This document shows, piece after piece, positions 7,930 through 15,945 of a stretch of 35,852 nucleotides of DNA. The stretch is taken from positions 1 to 35,852 of the forward strand of contig SVSA01000013.1 in the NCBI GenBank assembly GCA_015064545.1. The letters are read 5' to 3'. Within the stretch, counting starts at the first letter, position 1. Each line of letters begins with the position of its first letter. The DNA comes from Oscillospiraceae bacterium (GTDB lineage Bacteria; Bacillota; Clostridia; Oscillospirales; CAG-272). The translations under genes were made by a program, and so were the position numbers. Below the pieces are notes generated by a model. The model ran no database searches and had not been told where the DNA came from. It saw only the letters and a list, made by a program, of their open reading frames with translations.

Positions 7930-9294
7930 TTAATGTACGGTACCTTTCTTTTGGTAACGGTAATACGCTACGGCAAACACCACGCCGTGTGCCAGCGTAA
8001 TCAGCGTCCAGGTTATGGGATAACAAATATAGACGGCTTCGAGGGTATTGTAATGCGGATAAAAGAACTGCATCCACAGGGTACGGATTCCGCAGATTCC
8101 GATGATCGAGTTTACCGTAATCAAAACCGCATACCCGAGCGTTTGCGAAACAGCACCGAAAACATTAAAAATCCCCATCAGCCAATAAAGCGTCAGCATA
8201 AGCGAGCCTCGCAGGACCGCGACTTCGATAGCCGCATGATCGTTTGACACATAAATGCGGTAGAGCGGTTCGCCGATCAGATACATCCCCACACCGAGGA
8301 TAAGCGAATATGCCACCACCAGGGTCAGGCAAGCCAAAATAACCTTGCCAACCCGTTTGCGGTTCCCTGCGCCGATATTCTGACCGACAAAGGCGGTCGA
8401 CGCGGCGCTGACAGCGGTGATACCGGCACCGATAAAGCTTTCGAGGCTGGAGGCCGCCGCGTTACCCGCTACAGCACTTTCGCCGAAATGGTTAATGGCC
8501 GATTGAATCTGAAGGTTTGAGAGACTGTACATCGCCGACGAAAGCCCCGAAGGAATACCGAAGCGCAGAATGGAAAGGAACTCCTTGCCGTGAATGCGAA
8601 GGCAGCTGATATCAATGCGTGTTTCATCCTCCTGATGCAACAGACAGCGGAAGGTCAGAAACGCCGCCAAATACTGCGATAGGGTTGTGGCCAAGGCAAC
8701 GCCCTCGGCATTCATCCGAAAGACAATGACAAAAATCAGATTTAAAACCACATTGGTGATACCGCTGACAATCAGGAAATTGAGCGGGCGGCGGGTATCG
8801 CCCTTGGTACGCAGAACGGCCGATCCGAAGTTATACAGAAAAATACCCGGCGCTCCGCAAAAATAAATGCGTAAATAAAGAATAGCCTGCTCCTTCGCTT
8901 CGGGCGGACACTTGGTGATCGACATGGCAAAGGGAGCGATCAGAAAACCGAGAATACCGACCAAAATTCCGGCGATCACACTTACGGCAATCGCCGTATG
9001 GGAAATGCGCGAGGACTGCTCGCGCTCCTTGGCGCCGAGTGAACGTGCCAGCGTCACATTAACACCGGTCGACAACCCCATGACGGTATTGACGATCAAT
9101 GAGATAAAGGAGCCGGTCGCGCCTACTGCGGCTGTTGCCGTCGTCTTTGCCTGCGAAAAATTTCCGACAACAGCAAGATCGGCAGCATTAAAGAAAATTT
9201 GCAAAATACCTGATAGGACAATGGGGATGGAATAGACAATGACCGACCGAAAAATCGGCCCCTCGGTCATTTTAACATTTTTGCTATGTAGCAT
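7930..9294 (-). CDS. MATE family efflux transporter (second of a tandem pair)
   Basis: This 454-residue protein has about twelve membrane segments and belongs to the MATE (MatE/NorM/DinF-like) multidrug exporters, cation-coupled antiporters in the cytoplasmic membrane. TEGPIFRSVIVYSIPIVLSGILQ and FFNAADLAVVGNFSQA at the N-terminus, and AFVGQNIGAGNRKRVG near the start of the second half, are typical. It is a close paralogue of the gene directly upstream, colinear over the whole length. GAGG precedes the ATG by four bases. Substrate cannot be read from sequence. It is co-transcribed with the NUDIX gene below it. Confidence 0.92.
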   Translation of the reverse strand: MLHSKNVKMTEGPIFRSVIVYSIPIVLSGILQIFFNAADLAVVGNFSQAKTTATAAVGATGSFISLIVNTVMGLSTGVNVTLARSLGAKEREQSSRISHTAIAVSVIAGILVGILGFLIAPFAMSITKCPPEAKEQAILYLRIYFCGAPGIFLYNFGSAVLRTKGDTRRPLNFLIVSGITNVVLNLIFVIVFRMNAEGVALATTLSQYLAAFLTFRCLLHQEDETRIDISCLRIHGKEFLSILRFGIPSGLSSAMYSLSNLQIQSAINHFGESAVAGNAAASSLESFIGAGITAVSAASTAFVGQNIGAGNRKRVGKVILACLTLVVAYSLILGVGMYLIGEPLYRIYVSNDHAAIEVAVLRGSLMLTLYWLMGIFNVFGAVSQTLGYAVLITVNSIIGICGIRTLWMQFFYPHYNTLEAVYICYPITWTLITLAHGVVFAVAYYRYQKKGTVH

Positions 9295-9345
9295 ACGACC
9301 TCATCACCCGCAAGAGGGGCTATGTAACAATGGTAAACCGAACGG

Positions 9346-10716
9346 TTAACGAACCGTTCCGAAGCGACGATAACGGGAATAGGCAACCGAAAAGACGATG
9401 CTGTTGGCAATCAGGATCAAAATCCAGGTAACGGGAAAGCAAAGGAAAACCGTGTCCAGCGTCGGATACCGTGGGAAAATAAACTGCATCCAAAGCGTGC
9501 GGAAGCCGAAAACCCCAACGACCGAGTTAACGGTAACCGCCATGGCATAGCCAAAGGTCTGCGAGACCACGCCGAAAATATTCAAGGCACCGCTGAGGAA
9601 ATACGGAAGCAGCATAAACAATCCGCGGCGCGCGGCAGCGGCCAGGGCCACGGTGTCCTTTCCGACATAAATGCTGTAAAGGGGATCACCGATCAAGAAA
9701 ATCCCGGCCCCCAATACAAACGAGCAAGTAACCGTTACCCAAAAGCAAATCGAGATACTGCGGCCAACCCGCTTTTTGTTGCCGGCACCGATATTCTGCC
9801 CGACAAAGGCAGTGGTAGCGGCATTCATTGCCGTTACCGAAGCGGTGACAAAGCCCTCCAGGCTTCCGGCAGCGGCGCTGCCTGCAACCGCACTTTCGCC
9901 AAAGGTATTGATCGCCGATTGAATTTGCACATTGGCAAAGCAGTACATGGCATTGGTAAAGGCCGACGGCAAGCCGTACCGCAAAATTCCAACGAGTTCT
10001 CGACGGTGAACCCGCACCGAGCGAAGAGAGACACGAAGCTCATCCTCGCGGCGCATCAGACAGCGGAGTGTCAGAAAGGCACCCAGATACTGTGTTAAAG
10101 TGGTAGCCAGTGCTACACCCTCGGCGTCCATAGAGAACACAATAACGAAGAGAAGGTTCAGCAGCACATTGGAGGCTCCGGCGATAGCCAGATACTGCAG
10201 AGGGCGTTTTGTCTCGCCCGCCGTTCGCAAAATCGCAGATCCGAAATTATAGATCAGAATTCCCGGCGCTCCGAGAAAATAGATCTGCAAATAATGAATC
10301 GCCATCGTCTTAGCCTCGGGCGGACATTTCGTCACCGACATGGCAAAGGGGGACAGAAAATATCCCACTACCCCAATCACAACACCAATCAGTACGCTAA
10401 TCGCAAGCGAGGTGTGTATGATACGTGATGAGACGTCCCGTTCTTTCGCTCCCAAAGCACGAGCCAGGGTAACGCTGATGCCGACCGACAAGCCCATGAC
10501 CGTGTTGACCACCAGCGAAACGATCGAGCTGGTAGCACCCACCGCCGCGGTTGCCACCGTTTTGGCATCCGAAAAATTACCGACAACAGCAAGATCGGCT
10601 GCATTGAAAAAAATCTGGAGGATATTGGAAAGAACAATCGGTAACGCATACAGAATGACCGAGCGAAAGATTGGTCCTTCCGTCATATTGATTTCTTTTG
10701 AGCGCGTCATTTTCAT
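9346..10716 (-). CDS. MATE family efflux transporter (first of a tandem pair)
   Basis: This 456-residue MATE exporter is colinear with the downstream copy (by eye somewhat over half identical), sharing MTEGPIFRSV, FFNAADLAVVGNFS, AMSVTKCPPEAK, AFVGQNIGAGN and FRTLWMQF. The pair therefore arose by tandem duplication followed by clear divergence. The frame can start at a GTG (10725), but AAAAAGG lies 8 bases before the ATG at 10716, which is preferred. It begins 33 bases after prfC with no terminator between them, so it is probably in the prfC transcript. A small inverted repeat (about 9336-9355) separates it from its paralogue. Confidence 0.92.
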   Translation of the reverse strand: MKMTRSKEINMTEGPIFRSVILYALPIVLSNILQIFFNAADLAVVGNFSDAKTVATAAVGATSSIVSLVVNTVMGLSVGISVTLARALGAKERDVSSRIIHTSLAISVLIGVVIGVVGYFLSPFAMSVTKCPPEAKTMAIHYLQIYFLGAPGILIYNFGSAILRTAGETKRPLQYLAIAGASNVLLNLLFVIVFSMDAEGVALATTLTQYLGAFLTLRCLMRREDELRVSLRSVRVHRRELVGILRYGLPSAFTNAMYCFANVQIQSAINTFGESAVAGSAAAGSLEGFVTASVTAMNAATTAFVGQNIGAGNKKRVGRSISICFWVTVTCSFVLGAGIFLIGDPLYSIYVGKDTVALAAAARRGLFMLLPYFLSGALNIFGVVSQTFGYAMAVTVNSVVGVFGFRTLWMQFIFPRYPTLDTVFLCFPVTWILILIANSIVFSVAYSRYRRFGTVR

Positions 10717-10749
10717 ATCGTTCACCTTTTTACGATTGCTGATAACGTG

Positions 10750-12330
10750 TCAGCTTCCGTATTCCTCCAGCACCAGTCCCTCGTTATGCTCAACGGTATA
10801 GCGAAGGCTCCATTCACTGGTAAAGAGAAGATAATTGACACCGCGGACATCCTGCACCCACTTGACTTCGTAAAGATAGAGCTTCGCGGGATCAATCGAC
10901 TCGGGAAGACGCTTGACGATGGTATACGGCTGTGATGACTGACGGTATTCCACGCCATATTCGTTTTTCATACGGGATTCGAGCACATCAAACTGAAGCT
11001 GGCCAACGACACCGACATACACACGTTCCATACCCGAATTCGGTTCGAAGAAGATGCGGATTGCGCCCTCTTGGGCAATCTGATTGACACCCTTGGCAAA
11101 CTGCTTACGCTTCATGCTGTCAATCTGCTCGATAACGGCAAAGCATTCGGGAGCAAAGGTCGGAATTCCTTCAAAGCAGATGTTCATTGACTTTTCGCAA
11201 ATGGTATCGCCGATCGAAAAGATACCGGGATCAAAGACACCGATAATATCGCCGGCATAGGCCTCATCAACAATCGATCGCTCCTGTGCCATCATCTGCT
11301 GAGGCTGGGAAAGCTTGATCATCTTGCCTTCCTGTACATGGAAGTACTCGTTTCCGCGCTCAAATTTTCCCGACACGATACGCATAAAGGCAATTCGGTC
11401 ACGGTGAGCCTTATTCATATTGGCTTGAATCTTGAACACAAAAGCAGAAAACCGCTCGTCACAGGGATCGACCATGTCATCCCCTGCCTTACGGGGAAGC
11501 GGCGACGTTGTCAGCTTGAGGAAATTCTCAAGGAAAGTTTCGACGCCGAAATTGTTGAGCGCCGAGCCGAAGAAGACCGGACTCAGCTTACCGGTACGCA
11601 CCTTTTCGAGATCAAAATCAAAGCAGGCTCCGTCGAGCAGCTCGATTTGCTCGGTTAAGGTTTCGCGATCGTAGCAGCCAATCAGGCGATCGAGCGTTTC
11701 GGTATCGCTGATGTCACAGGGAATTGAGGCCAAACGATCCCTTCCCTTGTGGGCATCGGCATAGGAAAGCACACGGTGGTTTTCGCGGTCATAGACTCCC
11801 TTAAAGCCAACGCCGCAACCAATCGGCCAGTTCATCGGATACGTGCCGATGCCAAATTCGCTTTCCAGCTCATCGATCAGATCAAAGGGGTCGCGCGCTT
11901 CATGGTCCAGCTTGTTGATAAAGGTAAAAATCGGGATATTGCGCATAGCGCAAACCTTGAAGAGCTTTCTTGTCTGCGGCTCGATACCCTTGGCGGCATC
12001 GATAACCATCACGGCGCTGTCAGCGGCCATGAGCGTACGGTAGGTATCCTCCGAGAAGTCCTGGTGACCGGGGGTATCGAGAATATTGATGCAATAGCCC
12101 TCATATTCAAACTGCATGACCGAGGAGGTGATCGAAATACCTCTCTTCTTCTCCATCTCCATCCAGTCGGACACGGCATGGCGGTCAGAGGCCTTGCCCT
12201 TAACCGAGCCGGCGGTCTGGATAGCGCCTCCGTACAACAGGAGCTTTTCGGTCAGCGTTGTCTTACCGGCGTCGGGATGCGAAATGATCGCAAAGGTACG
12301 ACGACGGGTGATTTCGTTCTGTATTGGCAT
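10750..12330 (-). CDS. prfC: Peptide chain release factor 3 (RF3)
   Basis: This 526-residue translational GTPase recycles RF1/RF2 from the ribosome after termination. The G1 motif SHPDAGKTT is at residues 17-25, switch I RGISITSS at 63-70, G3 DTPGH at 85-89 and G4 NKLD at 139-142. The combination SDWMEMEKKRGISI with DFSEDTYR separates RF3 from EF-G and tetracycline-resistance proteins. Length equals the family norm. GAGG about ten bases upstream supports the ATG. It heads a six-gene minus-strand unit running to the YhcH gene. Confidence 0.95.
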   Translation of the reverse strand: MPIQNEITRRRTFAIISHPDAGKTTLTEKLLLYGGAIQTAGSVKGKASDRHAVSDWMEMEKKRGISITSSVMQFEYEGYCINILDTPGHQDFSEDTYRTLMAADSAVMVIDAAKGIEPQTRKLFKVCAMRNIPIFTFINKLDHEARDPFDLIDELESEFGIGTYPMNWPIGCGVGFKGVYDRENHRVLSYADAHKGRDRLASIPCDISDTETLDRLIGCYDRETLTEQIELLDGACFDFDLEKVRTGKLSPVFFGSALNNFGVETFLENFLKLTTSPLPRKAGDDMVDPCDERFSAFVFKIQANMNKAHRDRIAFMRIVSGKFERGNEYFHVQEGKMIKLSQPQQMMAQERSIVDEAYAGDIIGVFDPGIFSIGDTICEKSMNICFEGIPTFAPECFAVIEQIDSMKRKQFAKGVNQIAQEGAIRIFFEPNSGMERVYVGVVGQLQFDVLESRMKNEYGVEYRQSSQPYTIVKRLPESIDPAKLYLYEVKWVQDVRGVNYLLFTSEWSLRYTVEHNEGLVLEEYGS

Positions 12331-12384
12331 GAAACGGGATCCTCTCTTACTCGCGAAAACGTTACAAATAACTATATCTGATGT

Positions 12385-12413
12385 ATTGTATCACAAAATC
12401 CCATGTCTTGCAA
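12385..12413 (-). promoter_or_regulatory. Sigma-A promoter of the prfC operon
   Basis: On the minus strand there is TTGCAA (12413-12408), a 17-base spacer and TACAAT (12390-12385), about 55 bases before the prfC start. The -35 box matches consensus at four of six positions and the -10 box at five of six. Confidence 0.7.
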
Positions 12414-12442
12414 GATATTAATACAAAAAAGAAGCGATAAAT

Positions 12443-12483
12443 CAAAAAAGTTTACCGCCATCGGCACAGTGTACCGACGGCGG
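12443..12483 (-). terminator. Terminator after the PstS-like binding-protein gene
   Basis: Read on the minus strand, CCGCC-G-TCGG pairs with CCGA-T-GGCGG (12455-12483), with one G-U pair and an inner CAC/GTG. TAAACTTTTTT follows. It lies about 60 bases after the stop of the binding-protein gene, upstream of the prfC promoter. Confidence 0.78.
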
Positions 12484-12540
12484 CTGAAAAAAGATTGGTT
12501 ATTTAGGAAGCTCGGTTAAAATCGCGCCTTTGTTTTTTAC

Positions 12541-13500
12541 TTAGGATATTCCGACATATCCCGTTTCCTCGATCATTCGCTGCCCTTCCTCCGAAAGGAG
12601 CCAGTCAAGAACGGCCTGCACATTGGGATTGGTTTCGCCGTCACGCGTGACAGCATAGAGCTCCGTAATAATCGGATAGGTTCCGTTTTTGATAGTTTCG
12701 ACATCCGGATATACGCCGTCGAGCGCAAGCATTTTAACCCCTCCCTCCTCGACAATCCCCTCTACGTAAAAGCGGAAGGAAAAGCCAATGGCGCGTCCGA
12801 GAAAGGTAGCATAGTCGCGCTTTATCGGCAGATCGCCCATGAAATTCAGAAGCGCCGACTGCGATCCGCTGCCGGCATTACGCTGCAACGCGGCAATCGG
12901 GCGATTTTCACCGCCGACCTGCGACCAGTTCGTATAAGCACCGCTATAAATTCCGCGCACCTGCTCGGTTGTCAGCGCATCGACGGCATTGTCCTCGTTG
13001 ACCAAAAACACAAAGGCTTCCTTTCCGATCGGGGTAAACGTAAGTGCAACGCCCTTCTCCTTAGCATAAGCAAGCTGTTCTGTCGAGGGCGATACACAAA
13101 AGGCAATATCCACCGTGCCATCCACAATGCCCCGATAGGCACCGCGGGTATTGCTGTACTGTAAGGCACTTTCGGGCGCAAAATCGGTTCCGTCAAAGAC
13201 GACACTGCTCGCGGGATACAAGGCATGGACGGTTGCGGAAAACACCGGATACAAAGCCGCTGCGCCGTCAATGACCGGAAGATCCCCGTGCAACGTTTCG
13301 GCCCCCTCGATTTTGACAATCAGCGATGTCTCGGCAAACGGCAGATAAGCATCCAGTTCAATCGACTTTGCCTGCATATCCTCGCCGTACCGATGGATAC
13401 AGCGTTCAGTAAAGACCGTGTAAATCGCAAGATCAAAAAGCAGAAAAGCCAGCCCCACCGCGCACAGCGTTATCAGCTGTCGAACAAGCGTTTTTGACAC
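12541..13500 (-). CDS. Membrane-anchored PstS-like (phosphate-type) substrate-binding protein
   Basis: This 319-residue protein has a PBP-like fold related to phosphate-binding PstS. The family opening DLPVIDGAAALYPV is at about residues 74-86, the oxyanion-binding type motif RNAGSGSQ at 207-214, and the closing pattern DWLLSEEGQRMIEETGYVGI at the end. It has no lipobox; residues 8-30 form one membrane segment that would anchor it outside the cell. The start is taken as GTG at 13500 because AGAGGTG lies just upstream and four bases separate it from the preceding gene; the frame itself is open to 13548. No pst permease or ATPase genes lie nearby, so it may sense or scavenge rather than transport. 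Confidence 0.8.
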   Translation of the reverse strand: MSKTLVRQLITLCAVGLAFLLFDLAIYTVFTERCIHRYGEDMQAKSIELDAYLPFAETSLIVKIEGAETLHGDLPVIDGAAALYPVFSATVHALYPASSVVFDGTDFAPESALQYSNTRGAYRGIVDGTVDIAFCVSPSTEQLAYAKEKGVALTFTPIGKEAFVFLVNEDNAVDALTTEQVRGIYSGAYTNWSQVGGENRPIAALQRNAGSGSQSALLNFMGDLPIKRDYATFLGRAIGFSFRFYVEGIVEEGGVKMLALDGVYPDVETIKNGTYPIITELYAVTRDGETNPNVQAVLDWLLSEEGQRMIEETGYVGIS

Positions 13501-13504
13501 GATA

Positions 13505-13642
13505 TCACCTCTCGCCGGCCAAAAAGCCGAGAATCGAGCAGGTTTCATGCGCGTAAACGGTATAACCGATCAAAAGGGCGGTTGTGATCACTCCGACAAG
13601 GATGATCGCGAAGAGAAGACGGTAATAGCGTTTTTCCGACAT
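13505..13642 (-). CDS. Small single-span membrane protein of unknown function
   Basis: This 45-residue protein has an N-terminal charged stretch (MSEKRYYR) and one hydrophobic segment at about residues 9-27, followed by a short, probably external tail. I do not recognise a family. Reality is supported by a very strong ribosome binding site, AAGGAGG five bases before the ATG at 13642, and by its tight position: it starts ten bases after the 77-residue gene and ends four bases before the GTG of the binding protein. The three genes look like one functional unit. The frame is open to 13687, but the ribosome binding site clearly favours the internal ATG. Confidence 0.7.
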   Translation of the reverse strand: MSEKRYYRLLFAIILVGVITTALLIGYTVYAHETCSILGFLAGER

Positions 13643-13652
13643 AAAGACCTCC

Positions 13653-13886
13653 TTACATAAAGGCAATCGCCATAGCAAAAACCGCAATCAGAAGCAAAAA
13701 TGCGGCAAGAACAAGGCCGAGAAATACCGCCGAAAGAATCAGCTGAATCCTCATGCTTTTTGTCGGTCCCTGCGGCATTTTTCGTGCACGGATATATCGA
13801 ATAAGACTGACAATAAACCAAGCAAGAAGAGCCACCGGTGTCAAAAACAAAAACGCATAAGAGAATAGCATCAGAAGCCAAGCCAT
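13653..13886 (-). CDS. Small two-span membrane protein of unknown function
   Basis: This 77-residue protein has two hydrophobic segments (about residues 2-29 and 47-77) separated by a basic loop rich in Arg and Lys, which should face the cytoplasm. It starts at an ATG preceded by GGAGGGGAG at about 8 bases. It is the first gene of a three-gene unit with the 45-residue protein and the anchored PstS-like protein, behind a promoter at 13922-13950. I recognise no family. A small accessory subunit of the binding protein is one possible role, by context only. Confidence 0.7.
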   Translation of the reverse strand: MAWLLMLFSYAFLFLTPVALLAWFIVSLIRYIRARKMPQGPTKSMRIQLILSAVFLGLVLAAFLLLIAVFAMAIAFM

Positions 13887-13921
13887 AAAAGATCTCCCCT
13901 CCGAACAAATTTGATACCGAT

Positions 13922-13950
13922 AGCCTACTCGGTTTTGACAGAATTGTCAA
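13922..13950 (-). promoter_or_regulatory. Promoter of the small-membrane-protein/PstS-like cassette, with inverted repeat
   Basis: On the minus strand there is TTGACA (13950-13945), a 17-base spacer and TAGGCT (13927-13922). The -35 box is half of an inverted repeat, TTGACA-GAAT-TGTCAA (13935-13950), that could bind a dimeric regulator. The promoter lies just beyond the pepD stop, so the cassette may also receive read-through from pepD. Confidence 0.55.
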
Positions 13951-13959
13951 GCGAACTTT

Positions 13960-15414
13960 TTAGCACTTCAAAAGCTCACATACCAAGGTATAGAGACGGG
14001 CAAAGGAAGCCAGATTCATGGCTTCGCCCGGCGCGTGAATGCCGCGCAGCTCGGGTCCGATCGAAATGGCATCCAGATCGGGAACTGCGCCGCAGATGAT
14101 ACCGCACTCAAGTCCTGCATGAATCGCCTCGACGCGCGGCTCACACGCTTCACCGAATACTGTCTTTGCCGCGGCCAAAAAGTCCTTGACCAGCACCGAG
14201 CCGTCCTTCATCGGCCATCCCGAATACCGTCCGTTGATGTCAAGCGACAGGTCAAGCGCTTTGGCAATCTGCGCGGCACTACGGGCAAGAATATCCATTT
14301 TGCTGTCAAGTGAGGAGCGTCCATGGTAAATGAAAAGGATTCCGTTCTCACCCTCATCGCGGATCACGCCAAGGTTGTTTGAGGTTTCCACCATATCGGG
14401 AATGTCCCGCATACGGGCGATAACCCCATTCGGAAACAGCGAAACAAGCGAAAGCAGGCGCGAGGTGTCGGCATAAGAAAGCATGGTATCCCACGTCCCC
14501 TTCGCCTTCTCCATACGGACGCGGAAGGACTGATCCTCGCGGGGAAGCCAGCTTTTGACCGTTGTGGTATAGGCTTTCAAAAACTCGGCTGCCTCCTGCG
14601 GCTCATCGGTAAACAAAACGGCTTTCGCTTCACGAGGAATGGCGTTACCGCGGCTGCCGCCGCTGATCGTGACGAGCGAAAAGGGATGCATCTCATACAG
14701 CGCCGCTAGCATCTGTCCGAGAAGAACGCAGGCATTGCCCCGTTCCAAGACGATATCTGCGCCCGAATGTCCGCCGACAAGACCGTTCAGCTCAATACTG
14801 AGCGGCTTGGCAATCGAAGGAATCGGCAAACGTTCGGGAACAAGGCGAAAATCTATGCCGATACCACCCGCACAGCTGACGGTTGCCACACCCTCGGCCT
14901 CGGAATCGAGGTTAATAAGCTTTTTTGCGGTAACCACCGAATAATCAAACGCGGTGGCACCAAACAACCCGGTTTCCTCTCCGGTGGTAAATAAGCATTC
15001 CAGCGTCGGATGAACCGCCTTGGCATCGTCGAGCAGACAGAGCATCAGAGCAACAGCCGCACCGTCGTCACCGCCAAGCGTTGTTCCGCGCGCTTTCAGC
15101 CATCCGTCCTCGACATAAAGATCCAGTCCTTCGGTTTCAAAATTATGGCCGGTTCCCTCGTTTTGTTCGCAAACCATGTCGGTATGCCCCTGCAGCATCA
15201 CCGCAGGCTTATCCTCACAGCCGGGTGAGGCAGGCTTACGGATAAAGACATTGTTCATGGCATCACGCAGGCAAAACAGACCGTGCGCCTCGGCAAAGGT
15301 CACCAAATAGTCGGCAATCCCGGCCTCATTTCCCGATCCGCGCGGAATCGCGCTGATTTCTTCAAAATAGCGAAACAGAGAGAGGGGCTCATAGCCCTGA
15401 ATCACCGTCTTCAC
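13960..15414 (-). CDS. pepD: Aminoacyl-histidine dipeptidase (beta-Ala-His dipeptidase), M20 family PepD
   Basis: This 484-residue zinc metallopeptidase releases amino acids from dipeptides such as Xaa-His in the cytoplasm. M20 landmarks are present: GHTDMV with His77 and Asp79, LGGDDG with Asp116, and TGEETG with catalytic Glu146 and metal ligand Glu147. The C-terminal LECGIICG and SIGPELRGIHAPGE also fit PepD. The start is a GTG at 15414 with an excellent AAAGGAGG eight bases upstream. It follows the zinc-ribbon gene by 14 bases and is probably co-transcribed from the promoter at 15818-15846. Length is as expected for PepD. Confidence 0.93.
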   Translation of the reverse strand: MKTVIQGYEPLSLFRYFEEISAIPRGSGNEAGIADYLVTFAEAHGLFCLRDAMNNVFIRKPASPGCEDKPAVMLQGHTDMVCEQNEGTGHNFETEGLDLYVEDGWLKARGTTLGGDDGAAVALMLCLLDDAKAVHPTLECLFTTGEETGLFGATAFDYSVVTAKKLINLDSEAEGVATVSCAGGIGIDFRLVPERLPIPSIAKPLSIELNGLVGGHSGADIVLERGNACVLLGQMLAALYEMHPFSLVTISGGSRGNAIPREAKAVLFTDEPQEAAEFLKAYTTTVKSWLPREDQSFRVRMEKAKGTWDTMLSYADTSRLLSLVSLFPNGVIARMRDIPDMVETSNNLGVIRDEGENGILFIYHGRSSLDSKMDILARSAAQIAKALDLSLDINGRYSGWPMKDGSVLVKDFLAAAKTVFGEACEPRVEAIHAGLECGIICGAVPDLDAISIGPELRGIHAPGEAMNLASFARLYTLVCELLKC

Positions 15415-15428
15415 AGCCAGGTCCTCCT

Positions 15429-15785
15429 TTATTGTTCGGTCTCATCGGCGAGACTGTCGATGTACGCGTTCAGCTCTTCCTCGGTCATCTCGCTGTTTTC
15501 GGGCGGAAGCGCTTCGAAGGCACGTTCATAGTCGGCCAGCGATACATAATATCGATAGAACTCGGTCAACTGGCCAATCACGCTTTCGGTACCGCCGATT
15601 GCCACGCGAGAATAGCCGACGCCGGCCTCAAGCAAAGCGTCCTCGATCGGAGGCGACCACAGGTACTCGGCGGAGGTCAGGTAGACCAGGTCGTTTTCCT
15701 TCGGTGTAATAAATCCTTTGGTTTTACCGCAGAGCGGGCAAGTATTCTCTGTAATAATGGCCTTACATTTCTTGCAAATTAACAT
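15429..15785 (-). CDS. Zinc-ribbon protein of unknown function
   Basis: This 118-residue protein begins with a compact zinc ribbon, CKKC (Cys4, Cys7) and CPLC (Cys16, Cys19). A small region with VYLTSAEYLWSPPIEDALLEAGVGYSRV resembles the DUF2007-type signal-transduction fold, and the tail is acidic and probably helical. No catalytic residues were recognised. AAGGAA eight bases before the ATG and a good promoter upstream support expression. It heads the pepD transcript. The DUF2007 resemblance is a weak impression. Confidence 0.65.
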   Translation of the reverse strand: MLICKKCKAIITENTCPLCGKTKGFITPKENDLVYLTSAEYLWSPPIEDALLEAGVGYSRVAIGGTESVIGQLTEFYRYYVSLADYERAFEALPPENSEMTEEELNAYIDSLADETEQ

Positions 15786-15817
15786 GGTGATGTTCCTTTC
15801 GGTTCTTTCTTCCCTAC

Positions 15818-15846
15818 ATTATATCATCTAAGCGCTTTTTTTGCAA
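15818..15846 (-). promoter_or_regulatory. Sigma-A promoter of the zinc-ribbon/pepD unit
   Basis: On the minus strand there is TTGCAA (15846-15841), a 17-base spacer and a perfect TATAAT (15823-15818). It is divergent from the carboxypeptidase promoter, with the two -35 boxes only 18 bases apart. Confidence 0.75.
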
Positions 15847-15864
15847 GAAAAAGCCGCGAATCGG

Positions 15865-15893
15865 TTGAAATTTTTTTCGTGATATGATATACT
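15865..15893 (+). promoter_or_regulatory. Sigma-A promoter of the D,D-carboxypeptidase gene
   Basis: TTGAAA (15865-15870), a 17-base T-rich spacer and TATACT (15888-15893) form a near-consensus promoter. It lies about 50 bases before the start codon and is back to back with the zinc-ribbon promoter. Confidence 0.8.
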
Positions 15894-15945
15894 AGCGGTA
15901 TTCTGTAACCGAAATACGCCGTTTTTCGGCATCGAAAGGATTACT

